Assembly: GCF_023715605.1 (NCBI RefSeq)
Contig: NZ_JAMBOL010000031.1
Coordinates: 1-39,241, forward strand
Direction of reading: 5' to 3'
Length of the DNA stretch: 39,241 nt
Origin: Halalkalibacter oceani
Lineage (GTDB): Bacteria > Bacillota > Bacilli > Bacillales > Bacillaceae_D
Both the position numbers and the translations under genes were made by a program. The notes beneath the pieces are model-generated. The model was not told the origin of the DNA. It did not search any database and worked only from the letters and a program-made list of their open reading frames with translations. How positions within the stretch are numbered: position 1 is the stretch's first letter; the number at the start of each line of letters is the position of its first letter. Of the stretch, positions 23,745 through 32,079 are shown in pieces.

Positions 23745-24641
23745 TTAGGCGTTTTTCTTAATTTCAACGCCGTCCCATTCCTCATAGCATTTCGCTACTG
23801 CACACATATCCTCTTCCGCATAGCCTTTCGCCATGGCGATTCGCAATTGTTCCCTTACGCTTGCAAGCAGCGGCACCGGAATATTCATTTCAGCCGCGAC
23901 ATTTAAAGCGAGCCCTAAATCCTTATGCATCAGCTCTGTTTTAAAGTTTGGATGAAAATCGCGGTTGATAATTTTCGGTCCTTTATTATCCATCATTCCA
24001 CTCCGCGCCCCGCCGCCGCTAGCGACTTCCATAAATTTCTGCGGATCCACTCCGGCTTTGCTGGCCAAAATCAGCGCTTCGCTTAACGATAAGAGATTAA
24101 TAGCAGACATCGTATTATTGGCGAGCTTCGTATATGCTCCTAGTCCGCTTCCCCCCATATAGTGCGATTGTTTTCCCATCGCCTCAAATAAAGGAATACA
24201 CTGCTGGTACACTTCTTCCTTACCACCTACCATGAAAGCAAGTTCCGCGGCAATCGCCTGTGGTTCACTTCCTGTTACCGGGGCATCAAGCAGTTCAATG
24301 TCTTTCTCAGCCAGTTCTTTCGCCAGCGATTGAACTAGATCCGGAGCGACGGTGCTACTGTCAATGATAATTAAACCGGCAGACGCTCCCGCCAGAACAC
24401 CATTCTCCCCTTTGATAACTTCTTCCAAAGCTTGATTATTCGTGACCATCGTAATGACGATTTCACTATTTCGTGCCACTTCAGCCGGTGAGCTTGCCAC
24501 CTCCACATCGCCCTCACTCTGCAACGATCGTGCCTTGCTTGCAGTCCGATTGTACACACGCAATGAGTAGCCAGCTTTTAATAGATTTTTTGCCATTGGC
24601 AACCCCATTGTTCCCAATCCCACAAATCCAATCTTTTTCAT
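23745..24641 (-). CDS. NAD(P)-dependent beta-hydroxyacid dehydrogenase (HIBADH family), copy 1
   Basis: A 298-aa enzyme of the 3-hydroxyisobutyrate / tartronate semialdehyde reductase family. The Rossmann motif is GLGTMGLPMAKNL (8-20), the substrate loop is DAPVTGSEPQA (119-129; usually DAPVSGG) and the catalytic lysine is Lys172 in YTKLANN. The fold is NAD-binding domain plus an all-helical domain. The substrate among 3-hydroxyisobutyrate, tartronate semialdehyde and 2-hydroxymethylglutarate cannot be set. It follows the GntR/FCD gene and has its own cre-overlapped promoter; a paralogue lies at 25702. Confidence 0.88.
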   Translation of the reverse strand: MKKIGFVGLGTMGLPMAKNLLKAGYSLRVYNRTASKARSLQSEGDVEVASSPAEVARNSEIVITMVTNNQALEEVIKGENGVLAGASAGLIIIDSSTVAPDLVQSLAKELAEKDIELLDAPVTGSEPQAIAAELAFMVGGKEEVYQQCIPLFEAMGKQSHYMGGSGLGAYTKLANNTMSAINLLSLSEALILASKAGVDPQKFMEVASGGGARSGMMDNKGPKIINRDFHPNFKTELMHKDLGLALNVAAEMNIPVPLLASVREQLRIAMAKGYAEEDMCAVAKCYEEWDGVEIKKNA

Positions 24642-24676
24642 AAAAAATCCTCCTCAAATGTTATGATCTGTTTATA

Positions 24677-24717
24677 GTAAAGCGCTTTCACATATTACCA
24701 GAGTCAGATGCTGTCAA
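24677..24717 (-). promoter_or_regulatory. Promoter and cre-like site of dehydrogenase 1
   Basis: A perfect -35 TTGACA (24717-24712) and a poor -10 TATGTG (24694-24689) at 17 bases are followed by TGAAAGCGCTTTAC (24690-24677), a 12 of 14 match to cre. The 10-bp palindrome TCAATATTGA (24714-24723) overlaps the -35 box and may be an operator. Confidence 0.45.
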
Positions 24718-24868
24718 TATTGAACTTTCCTCTCCTTCTGCCAGCTGGAGAAAGCAGCTTTATTCCGTTTTCGCTTGCTGGAAGCAGCAAGTGAAGTCGC
24801 ATCCTCACTCCATCTTTGATGCGACTTCACTTGCCGGCTCTTCCTGGGCACTTCCATGCTCAAATACG

Positions 24869-25546
24869 CTACTTATTATGTTCGACCGTATTGCCGTAAT
24901 CGCTTAATGTCACCTGCTTAATTTCTTCAATATGTTGTTCCATCAGCTTTTTCGCCGCCTCGACTTCTTCTTCGGCAAGCGCCTGCAAAATTAAGCGGTG
25001 CATTTCGTTAGCCTGCTGCGGGCGGGCATGGTTTTTTGTAATAATCACGCCAAACCATTGAATTTGAGCTTCGATCGACTGCATCATCACACTGATCCGT
25101 TTGTTATCGGAATAATTAATGATCGTCCGATGTAAATTACGGTCAGCCTGAAAGAACGGTGCCGTCTTCCCTTTTGCCAGCGCGAGCTCCGCTCGATCAG
25201 CCTCTTCGACAAGTGAGTGGATAACCTTTTTCGGTATCTGTTTACTCGCGAGCTCGACAGCCAGACTTTCGAGCACTTTTCTAACATTATAGATGTCTTC
25301 GATATTTTTCCGGTTCGGAATCGCGACGAAGCTGCCAGAACGCGCCTTTACTTCAACTAACCCATCCTGCTGCAGCTTCAGTAGCGCATCGCGCAGAGGC
25401 GTCCGGCTCACTCCCAGCTTCTCCATAATGTCATCGTAATTAATTTTTGAACCCGGCTCCATCTGATTATTGATAATCTCTTCCCGCAGGTAAAAGTAAA
25501 TACGATCAGACAGATTTAAATTATCAAATTGAATCTTTTCGGCCAT
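24869..25546 (-). CDS. GntR-family regulator, FCD (FadR-type) subgroup, copy 1
   Basis: A 225-aa transcription factor. The winged HTH (about 10-75) includes YDDIMEKLGVSRTPLRDALLKL, and the C-terminal helical FCD domain (about 85-215) keeps the metal-ligand histidine pattern (DRNLHRTI, NEMHRLI, MEQHIEEI), which typically binds a carboxylate effector. It lies between two beta-hydroxyacid dehydrogenase genes on the same strand, so control of these is the simplest inference. A 16-bp hairpin without a T run (24788-24803 with 24818-24833) follows the gene. A CCTATTC/GAATAGG dyad sits in its leader. Confidence 0.9.
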   Translation of the reverse strand: MAEKIQFDNLNLSDRIYFYLREEIINNQMEPGSKINYDDIMEKLGVSRTPLRDALLKLQQDGLVEVKARSGSFVAIPNRKNIEDIYNVRKVLESLAVELASKQIPKKVIHSLVEEADRAELALAKGKTAPFFQADRNLHRTIINYSDNKRISVMMQSIEAQIQWFGVIITKNHARPQQANEMHRLILQALAEEEVEAAKKLMEQHIEEIKQVTLSDYGNTVEHNK

Positions 25547-25560
25547 TATATACCTCCATC

Positions 25561-25581
25561 CCTATTCTTCAACTGAATAGG
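25561..25581. promoter_or_regulatory. Inverted repeat in the leader of the GntR gene
   Basis: CCTATTC (25561-25567) and GAATAGG (25575-25581) flank a 7-base centre about 15 bases before the gntR start codon, adjacent to its Shine-Dalgarno site. It may be an autoregulatory operator. Confidence 0.35.
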
Positions 25582-25701
25582 AAGCACTCACCATCACATA
25601 AATCCCATTATTTATCATACACATTGAACAGTCTGTTATCAAATATCTTTCATTCGCCCGAAACTAAAATCTAATATTTTAATAAGAGCCGGATGAACCT
25701 C

Positions 25702-26592
25702 CTACTTCTCCCTTTTTACTTCCACCTGACCTTTCTTCTCCAACAGCTTAATAACTGAAGCCATATCAAAATCACCAAGCCCCTCATTGATCGCCTCTGA
25801 TAAAACAGACTCCGCCAGAGCGCCGGTAGATTGATCAAGCCCCGCTGCCTCAACAAGCTTATTCGCTAATTTCACATCCTTATGTAAGTATTTTAAAGCG
25901 CCTCCTGGTTCAAAGTTTCCCGGCAAAACATATTGCTCCATATGCCGTTCCAGCATCCGGCTGTTGCCATAGCTGACTTTTAAAATGTGATAAAGCTGTT
26001 CGGAATCAAGCCCTAATGCTGCTCCCGTCACCATTGCCTCTGCGGCGGCCAGCGAGTGAACACCAACAAGGTATTGATTGATCAGCTTCGCCACACTACC
26101 GCTTCCCGATGTTCCTAAAAATTCAACCTTCGCACCAATTAGCGCAAGCAGTGGCTCCACCGTCTGAAAAGCAGCTTCTTTTCCTCCGACCATAATCGTT
26201 AGCGTACCTTGTTCGACTCCTTCAGGCCCACCACTGACCGGAGCATCAAGATAGTCAATTTTTTGCTTGGCGGCCTCCGCAAACAGTTCCCTGCTTGTCT
26301 CCGCGCCGACCGTTGTAAAATCAATACAAATTGCCCCCGGACGAGCATGGGCAAGAATTCCTTTCTCCCCTTCGTACACGTCAATTACATCACCCGGCAT
26401 AGATAAGCACGTACAAATGATATCCGCCATCTGCGCCACCGCAGCGACATTGTCCAGACGCTCTGCGCCAAGCTCCACCAATTCCTTCGTTTTTTCAGGC
26501 GAACGGTTATAAATAAGCACCGTATGCTGCTGCAGAAACTGCTTGATCATGCGCGAACCCATTACGCCCGTTCCAATAAAGCCAACCTTCAT
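25702..26592 (-). CDS. NAD(P)-dependent beta-hydroxyacid dehydrogenase (HIBADH family), copy 2
   Basis: A 296-aa enzyme of the same superfamily as the gene at 23745. GFIGTGVMGSRM (4-15), DAPVSGGPEGVEQGTL (117-131) and catalytic Lys169 in SVAKLINQ are all present, and it is nearer the family consensus than its neighbour. The ATG at 26592 follows GGGGGAAG; the upstream in-frame extension overlaps a promoter and is rejected. Substrate is unknown. It is the first gene of the cluster dehydrogenase 2 - GntR - dehydrogenase 1, and faces away from the sigma-54-type activator gene. Confidence 0.88.
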   Translation of the reverse strand: MKVGFIGTGVMGSRMIKQFLQQHTVLIYNRSPEKTKELVELGAERLDNVAAVAQMADIICTCLSMPGDVIDVYEGEKGILAHARPGAICIDFTTVGAETSRELFAEAAKQKIDYLDAPVSGGPEGVEQGTLTIMVGGKEAAFQTVEPLLALIGAKVEFLGTSGSGSVAKLINQYLVGVHSLAAAEAMVTGAALGLDSEQLYHILKVSYGNSRMLERHMEQYVLPGNFEPGGALKYLHKDVKLANKLVEAAGLDQSTGALAESVLSEAINEGLGDFDMASVIKLLEKKGQVEVKREK

Positions 26593-26653
26593 CTTCTTCC
26601 CCCTTCTGCTGTTCCCATGACAGCATGCCTGGACTACCTTCTGCCTCACCTCC

Positions 26654-26662
26654 ATTATAGCA
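26654..26662 (-). promoter_or_regulatory. Extended -10 promoter of dehydrogenase 2
   Basis: On the minus strand TGCTATAAT gives a perfect -10 TATAAT (26659-26654) with an extended TG, 62 bases before the start codon. A convincing -35 is missing. Confidence 0.6.
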
Positions 26663-27023
26663 TAATATTCTGAACCTTTAATGCGATAAGCTCTTCTCGG
26701 CAGCTAACCACCTCTATTACCGATATATATTTCTGATCGGAGAAAATAAAACCTTTTATTATGCTGCTAAAACGCCGTTCCCCCTTTTTCATTCAACAGA
26801 AAAAATTTTTGTGGAAAAATCATTTGGGATACATCCGTCCTGCACTGCGCCTGTTCCATGACAATTTATTGTTTGCAGTCATCCAATCACGCTATTGAAA
26901 GTCCCCCACTAAATAATATGTTAGAAAACCTTTCACGAATATCAGGGCTTTTTTTAATATCCTTTATGATAAAAATAATGAACCACATATTATTTATAAA
27001 GCTGCAGGAGGGATGATTCTTAC
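26663..27023. other. Divergent intergenic region before the activator gene
   Basis: About 360 bases of A+T-rich sequence between divergent genes. TTGAAA (26897) and TATGTT with a 16-base spacer is a weak plus-strand promoter candidate for the activator gene. I searched for the GG-N10-GC pattern of sigma-54 promoters on both strands and found none. Nothing else is identifiable. Confidence 0.3.
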
Positions 27024-29849
27024 ATGACGGAGGATCTTAAAGTAGGGTTATTGTTCTCGCTGTCAGGCGCGTTAGCTGCGACAGAGAAAGGCCAGTACAA
27101 AGCTGCCTTGCTTGCAATTGATGAAATTAATAAACATGGAGGCGTGTTAGGGAAAACGCTGACTCCAATGTTTAAAGATACATGTTCCGATCCGGATGTC
27201 ACAGCTAAAGTGACTGAAAAATTACTTGAGGAAGACATTCAGCTGCTCATCGGTCTTTCTACATCCGCCGGCCGTAAAAGCATCCTGCCTCTGCTGGCGA
27301 AGCATGACTGTCTGCTCTTTCACCCCGCTCACTACGAAGGGGCAGAACAGCATCCAAACGTGATCTATTGCGGCCCTTTACCTAATCAGCTTTTGTTCCA
27401 TTATATCCCCTGGCTGATGAAGCACATCGGCAAGAGCTTTTATTTAATCGGCTCTGATTATCATTATCCGAAAGAAATGAACAATGTTGCCCGCCGACTC
27501 ATCTCCCAAAATGGAGGGGAGATTGCAGGCGCGTCATATCACGCGTTAGGGGAGAAGCAGTTCGAACAGACCATTAAAACGATTTCCACGAGAAAGCCTG
27601 ACGTAGTTTTCTCGACGTTGGTCGGAGAAAGCGCTCAATCGTTCTACGAGTGCTGTCACCATCTCAATTTCCCTTTTCCAATCGCGGACACAATCATCTC
27701 TGAAACTGATAATCAGCTGATTGACCCCCGTTACATAGCAGGCCATTATTTTTGTTCCTCCTATTTCTCTTCGCTTAATCAGGAGGCAAATGTTGCATTT
27801 AAGCGTCGCTTTCAAGCTGCTTACGGAACCGAGATGATCAGTGCGGCGATGGAACATGCTTATAACAGCGTCCACATAATGGCCGAGGCGATTCAGAAAG
27901 CAAGCAGCCTCGAAATAGGTAAAATCAAAAAGCATATAGCCGGTCTCGTCTGTCAGGCTCCCCAGGGAAAAATTATCGTTGACCAAAAGAACCAGCATCT
28001 ATGGCTCCATTCCCACATCGGTCAATTTCAAAAGGATGGAACAGGCAAAATCCTTTCGGAATCAGCTGGCCCGGTGAAGCCTTCCCCATTCCCGCTTAAG
28101 GGAACGCCCGAGGCTTACCGGAATGAAAATGTGGAAGCTTCCTTATCCGCTCATAAACCTGTCATCACGGAGCTGAAAAAAGCAGCTTCCTTTTTCCCTT
28201 ACTATGTCACTTATTTTGACCAGCAGGGCCGACTGCTTGATTTGTTTCAGCCTGAGATGAAAGAGCAGTTTCCGGATGACCCGCTCGATCCCGGTGTTTC
28301 CATATGGGCGACAGATTTTTTGAAACATACGGGCATGAGCAAAGCGATTCTAAAAAAAGAACTCTCTTTTTCACTGGGGTCAGATCACCAGACCCTCTCA
28401 TTAAATGACTGGATCACCGTCGGCATTCCAATCTTCAGCGAAAACGAATTATTCGGTGCCCTCGGCGTATTTGTCCGCGATAATCAGGAATTCGAGCTTG
28501 AACTCTTTATTTCACTTGTGAAGGCGCTTAAAGTGGTCGCCGAGAATTCTGTCAGCCTCTTTCAGCAATCAAAAGAGTCTAAGTTTCTATACGAATTGCT
28601 GCATGATGTTACGAATGATCTTGAGGAGGCGCTGCTTGTCAAAAAGCAGGAAAAAATTATTTACACAAACGGGCTGGCCGAGCAATTAATCAGTGAAAAA
28701 GACAAACTTATGCTCAGCTTGTATCAAGAAAATTTTGATCATATTTCTTATAAACGGAAGCAGCTTTATAAAGATCAGTCCAATTCCATTTATGAAGTCT
28801 ATATCGTCCCGGCTCATGACTACCGCTACCTTTATATAAAAAAACTGAGCGCGAACAAAAAGAAACAGAAAAAAAGCCGCGAACAGCCGCTGCTGCTTCC
28901 TCACATTGCCGGTAGCCACCCAAAACTGCTCGAGGCGATCTCATTAGCAAAAACCGCCTCGACCAATTCCACAAATGTGTTATTACTCGGAGAAAGCGGA
29001 ACCGGCAAAGAAATATTCGCCCGGGCGATTCATAATGAAAGCACCCGAAAGGATAAGCCGTTTGTCACCCTTCATTGCGCGACGCTCAATGAACCGTTCA
29101 TCGCCTCTAAGCTGTTCGGCTTTGGGGATGGACCTTTTAGTGGGGGCATCCCCGGCAAGTTCGAGCAAGCGAATGGTGGCACGTTATTCCTTGATGAAAT
29201 TGGTGAGATGCCGGCGGAGCTGCAGGCGATCATCCTGCGTGTTCTGCGGCAAAAGGAAATCAGCCGCCGAGGCGGCCAGCAGACCATTCCGCTCGATGTA
29301 AGAATTATTGCTGCGACAAATAAAGACTTGAGTCAGGAGATTGCTTACAAAGGCACATTCAGCAGCGACTTATATTATCGCCTGAATGTCTTCCCTATCG
29401 AGCTTATCCCTTTAAGGGAAAGAAAAGAAGACATCGCTGAGCTTGTCACCCTTTTTTTAGAGGAATTCGCGGAAAGAGACGATCAGGAGAGCAAGACGGT
29501 TTCCTCTGAAGCTCTGCATTATTTCATGAACTATTCCTGGCCCGGCAATATTCGCGAGCTTCGCAATGTCGTAGAACTCGCTTATGAGTTGTCCGGCACA
29601 GATAGAGAACTTCATCTGAAGCATTTGTCCAGAGCTCTCTCCATCGAGCATAAGCCGCCTGAAAAGTATGAATGGACAAAGGTTAAGCATCTGGAAGAGA
29701 TTCGACAAGTAAATCGTTTGAAGGAACGGGAGGATATTATGGAGGCGCTCGTCCGTTTTAAAGGGAATATCTCAAAATCATCAAAGCATCTCGGCTTCTC
29801 CCGGACGACCCTTTATAAGAAAATGAAGGAATATAAATTGGACAGTTAA
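27024..29849 (+). CDS. Sigma-54-type transcriptional activator with N-terminal substrate-binding-protein domain
   Basis: A 941-aa protein. Residues about 5-350 resemble a periplasmic amide/urea-type ligand-binding protein (KVGLLFSLSGALAATEKGQ; LAIDEINKHGG; LLIGLSTSAGRKSILPLL), but there is no signal peptide, so the sensor is cytoplasmic. A GAF-like region follows (about 385-510, AcoR-like ...ITVGIPIFSENELFGALGVFV), then a PAS-like segment (about 530-615). The AAA+ domain has Walker A GESGTGKE (656-663) and Walker B FLDEIGE with Asp724-Glu725. The GAFTGA loop that contacts sigma-54 is altered to GPFSGG (703-708). A Fis-type HTH ends the protein (ISKSSKHLGFSRTTLYKKMKEY). Targets are unknown. 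GGAGGG sits 11 bases before the ATG, slightly long. Confidence 0.88.
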   Translation: MTEDLKVGLLFSLSGALAATEKGQYKAALLAIDEINKHGGVLGKTLTPMFKDTCSDPDVTAKVTEKLLEEDIQLLIGLSTSAGRKSILPLLAKHDCLLFHPAHYEGAEQHPNVIYCGPLPNQLLFHYIPWLMKHIGKSFYLIGSDYHYPKEMNNVARRLISQNGGEIAGASYHALGEKQFEQTIKTISTRKPDVVFSTLVGESAQSFYECCHHLNFPFPIADTIISETDNQLIDPRYIAGHYFCSSYFSSLNQEANVAFKRRFQAAYGTEMISAAMEHAYNSVHIMAEAIQKASSLEIGKIKKHIAGLVCQAPQGKIIVDQKNQHLWLHSHIGQFQKDGTGKILSESAGPVKPSPFPLKGTPEAYRNENVEASLSAHKPVITELKKAASFFPYYVTYFDQQGRLLDLFQPEMKEQFPDDPLDPGVSIWATDFLKHTGMSKAILKKELSFSLGSDHQTLSLNDWITVGIPIFSENELFGALGVFVRDNQEFELELFISLVKALKVVAENSVSLFQQSKESKFLYELLHDVTNDLEEALLVKKQEKIIYTNGLAEQLISEKDKLMLSLYQENFDHISYKRKQLYKDQSNSIYEVYIVPAHDYRYLYIKKLSANKKKQKKSREQPLLLPHIAGSHPKLLEAISLAKTASTNSTNVLLLGESGTGKEIFARAIHNESTRKDKPFVTLHCATLNEPFIASKLFGFGDGPFSGGIPGKFEQANGGTLFLDEIGEMPAELQAIILRVLRQKEISRRGGQQTIPLDVRIIAATNKDLSQEIAYKGTFSSDLYYRLNVFPIELIPLRERKEDIAELVTLFLEEFAERDDQESKTVSSEALHYFMNYSWPGNIRELRNVVELAYELSGTDRELHLKHLSRALSIEHKPPEKYEWTKVKHLEEIRQVNRLKEREDIMEALVRFKGNISKSSKHLGFSRTTLYKKMKEYKLDS

Positions 29850-29885
29850 GTACTGCACATGACGGCTTTCCCGCTTCAACTATAT

Positions 29886-29923
29886 AGCCTCGAAACAATG
29901 AATGGAGCCATTGTTTCGAGGCT
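29886..29923 (+). terminator. Terminator hairpin after the activator gene
   Basis: A 15-bp perfect stem pairs AGCCTCGAAACAATG (29886-29900) with CATTGTTTCGAGGCT (29909-29923). Its loop and upper stem (CAATGAATGGAGCCATTG) echo the outer stem and GGAGCC signature of the mobile repeat, so it may be a collapsed relic. It overlaps the next hairpin by six bases. Confidence 0.65.
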
Positions 29924-29962
29924 TGAATAAAAGGTAAAAAAACAACCTTCTATCCAAGCCTC
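29918..29962 (-). terminator. Terminator of the NSS symporter gene
   Basis: GAGGCTTG (29918-29925) pairs with CAAGCCTC (29955-29962), with inner AAGGT / ACCTT and a T7 tract in the loop on the minus strand. It shares GAGGCT with the preceding hairpin, so the two cannot form on one strand together. Confidence 0.8.
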
Positions 29963-29973
29963 TGTGAAAGCCT

Positions 29974-31317
29974 TTAAAACAAGCCAAGCATATTAATAAA
30001 CACGACAATGATCGTAATCGGCACAACCCATTTCATTAAAAAGAGCCACACTGACAGCCAGACGGCTGACAGGCTGTTCCCGGCTGTAAACTCCTCATTC
30101 ACCAGCTTACGATCCATCCGGTGCACAATAAAGAGCGCAATGAACAGGCAGCCAAGCGGCAGCATAATATTGCTGACGAGATAATCCGTCGCATCAAAAA
30201 AGGTTTTCCCGAACAGCTGAACATCCGCCAGCACTCCGAATGACAGCGCCGCCGGGATCCCTGCCAAAAAGACAACGATGCCCGAAATGAGGGCGACCTT
30301 TGCCCGCGAACGCTTGTTGTTTTCTGTAAAAGCAGAAATGATAATTTCCAAGAGACTGAATGATGACGTTAATGTCGCAAACAAAAACAGCAACAAAAAC
30401 AAGCTGAGAAACAGACCGCCGAACGGCATTTGCGAAAAGGCAGCCGGCAGCACCATAAACAGCAAACCAGGGCCTTCCGCCGGCTCAAGCCCGAATGAGA
30501 AGACGACCGGAAAAATCGCCAGACCTGCCAGCAATGAAACGAAAATATTCATGACAACTACAGACGATGCAGCAGCCGGAATATTTTCATTCTTATTCAA
30601 GTAAGAACTGTATGTCACCATACATGAAAAACCAACAGCCAGCGAAAAAAAGGACTGCCCCAGCGCGTATAAAATGCCTTCCCCTGTTATATTCGAGAAG
30701 TCCGGCTGAAGGAAAAAGCGCACGCCCTCCATCGCCCCTTCCAGCGTCAAGGAACGGATAACAAGAATAAGAAAAAAGATAAATAAAAGCGGCATTAAAT
30801 ATTTGTTTGCCCGCTCAATTCCATTTTTTATCCCAAAGGAAAGCACAATCACGTTAATAAGTAGAAATAGTGCAAGACCGATAAGACCGATCCAAGGTGT
30901 CCCTGTCACTTGCGCAAATAACTGACCGTAATCGGCTCCCTCCGCGATCACCTTCCCGGAGATGGCGAAGCCGGAATATAATACAACCCATCCGCCAACG
31001 ACGCAGTAAAACGAGAGGAGCAGGAAACAGCCCAGTACTCCCATCCGGCCAACAAGCACCCACGCGCTCTGCGGAGCCAATGTTTTGTAAGCCGTAATCG
31101 CTTCGCGTCGGGCTCCCCGCCCGATAATGAATTCTGAAACGAGCATGGAAAGCCCGATCAAAACGGTAAAAATAATAAAAATGAGAAAAAACGCTCCTCC
31201 TCCATTCATTCCGGCCACATAAGGGAACTTCCAAATCGCCCCGAGTCCTATAGCCGCTCCGGCTGTTGATAAAATAAAGCCGAGTTTTGAGGACCATTGT
31301 TCACGTTGATCACTCAT
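29974..31317 (-). CDS. Sodium-dependent neurotransmitter:sodium symporter (NSS/SNF) family transporter
   Basis: A 447-aa membrane protein with about 11-12 hydrophobic segments. The N-terminal motif KLGFILSTAGAAIGLGAIWKFPYVAGMNGGGAFF forms the broken TM1 that binds sodium and substrate, and GREAITAYK-like and SFFSLAVGFS (TM6) segments follow. Bacterial relatives (MhsT, LeuT) import hydrophobic or aromatic amino acids with sodium; the substrate here is inferred only. AGGAGGG precedes the ATG. Mobile element D lies directly upstream. A sodium-coupled importer suits a saline or alkaline habitat. Confidence 0.92.
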   Translation of the reverse strand: MSDQREQWSSKLGFILSTAGAAIGLGAIWKFPYVAGMNGGGAFFLIFIIFTVLIGLSMLVSEFIIGRGARREAITAYKTLAPQSAWVLVGRMGVLGCFLLLSFYCVVGGWVVLYSGFAISGKVIAEGADYGQLFAQVTGTPWIGLIGLALFLLINVIVLSFGIKNGIERANKYLMPLLFIFFLILVIRSLTLEGAMEGVRFFLQPDFSNITGEGILYALGQSFFSLAVGFSCMVTYSSYLNKNENIPAAASSVVVMNIFVSLLAGLAIFPVVFSFGLEPAEGPGLLFMVLPAAFSQMPFGGLFLSLFLLLFLFATLTSSFSLLEIIISAFTENNKRSRAKVALISGIVVFLAGIPAALSFGVLADVQLFGKTFFDATDYLVSNIMLPLGCLFIALFIVHRMDRKLVNEEFTAGNSLSAVWLSVWLFLMKWVVPITIIVVFINMLGLF

Positions 31318-31389
31318 CCTCCACCCTCCTAGTAAATGACGTTGATTACACTATCTTACACGATAAACCTCCATCCCGCTTCCGTAAAG

Positions 31390-31561
31390 TCTGCTGAAAA
31401 AGTACGATTTTCACTTTTTCAGCAGCTTTTTCGTAATGAGCGTAGCCGTTGCCTGATTTTGAAAGCCTTGCTACGAGTGGATTTCTCGAAGCAAGACGTG
31501 CAACGCGCGGAGCCATTACTCTTCTTCGAGTTACGAAAAAAAAGAAGTTTTCAGTGGCCTC
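31390..31561 (+). mobile_element. Structured mobile repeat, copy D (best-preserved)
   Basis: 172 bp flanked by a perfect 11-bp direct repeat CTTCCGTAAAG (31379-31389 and 31562-31572). Left hairpin CTGCTGAAAAAG / CTTTTTCAGCAG; outer stem GTAATG (31433-31438) / CATTAC (31514-31519); middle stem GTTGC (31448-31452) / GCAAC (31500-31504); inner hairpin CTTGCTACGAG (31467-31477) / CTCGAAGCAAG (31485-31495) with loop TGGATTT; end TTTTCAGTGGCCTC. The gap 31573-31740 holds nothing else recognisable. Confidence 0.8.
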
Positions 31562-31740
31562 CTTCCGTAAAGGCTTTTATCTCATTTTTTCTAGTCTGCC
31601 CCGTGACGAACCGCTGACGACAGATTCTGCCTTTGCTGTTAGAGACCGATTTCACCTTACCCGCCCTTCCATTCCATGATTCTTTTCATTCTCACATATT
31701 GCTACATATTCATAAATTTTAATATTTGAAATAAGCTTGC

Positions 31741-31847
31741 AACCCCTTATCCTTCAACGATTACGAGAGATTACCCAGTTTTTTCATACTAGTCTTTTCT
31801 TCCTTTTTTCTTCTCGGAATCAGGTTTTTTCTTGCGGATAAGGGTTT
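31741..31847. other. Long-range inverted repeat upstream of the small lipoprotein
   Basis: AACCCCTTATCC (31741-31752) and GGATAAGGGTTT (31836-31847) are complementary at 11 of 12 positions, 83 bases apart. The right arm overlaps the -35 region of the lipoprotein promoter, so looping between two regulator half sites is possible. Confidence 0.4.
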
Positions 31848-31872
31848 CAATGCAAAGCAAGCATGGTATAGA
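31845..31872 (+). promoter_or_regulatory. Promoter of the small lipoprotein gene
   Basis: TTTCAA (31845-31850), a 16-base spacer and an extended -10 TGGTATAGA (31864-31872) lie about 30 bases upstream of the start codon. Confidence 0.5.
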
Positions 31873-31901
31873 AAAGTAACAAAAAAAGGAGGGAATAAAT
31901 C

Positions 31902-32045
31902 ATGAAGAAAAATCTACTGTTACTTATGTCAGCTTTAGGAATTACATTGGTGATGACGGCTTGCGGAGGAGAGGGAGACCCTGCCGGTGATCCGGCAACT
32001 GATCCGGCTACAGACCCGGCAATGGACCAACCGGCTCCACAATAA
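31902..32045 (+). CDS. Small lipoprotein, 47 aa
   Basis: ATG at 31902 follows AAAGGAGG at good spacing. The 47-aa product has a lipoprotein signal (MKKNLLLLMSALGITLVMTA) with lipobox Cys21, followed by a short acidic, Pro-rich tail built on DPA repeats (GDPAGDPATDPATDPAMDQP). After processing only 26 residues remain outside the membrane, too few for a folded enzyme. It is monocistronic, with its own promoter and a 19-bp terminator stem. No function is recognised; comparable tiny lipoproteins are common in halophilic bacilli. Confidence 0.8.
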   Translation: MKKNLLLLMSALGITLVMTACGGEGDPAGDPATDPATDPAMDQPAPQ

Positions 32046-32079
32046 AAAAACTGGCAAGTATAACCTGTACGATCAATGA

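Noticed and set aside
24788-24833. 16-bp hairpin after the first GntR gene as a terminator
   Set aside because: The stem is perfect but no T run follows on either strand, so termination is not supported.
26593-26655. 21-residue N-terminal extension of dehydrogenase 2
   Set aside because: It overlaps an extended -10 promoter and precedes the conserved GFIGTGVMG start of the fold.
31741-31847. Riboswitch or CRISPR-like structure in the lipoprotein upstream region
   Set aside because: Only a single inverted repeat pair is present; no aptamer motif or repeated spacer pattern was found here or elsewhere in the window.
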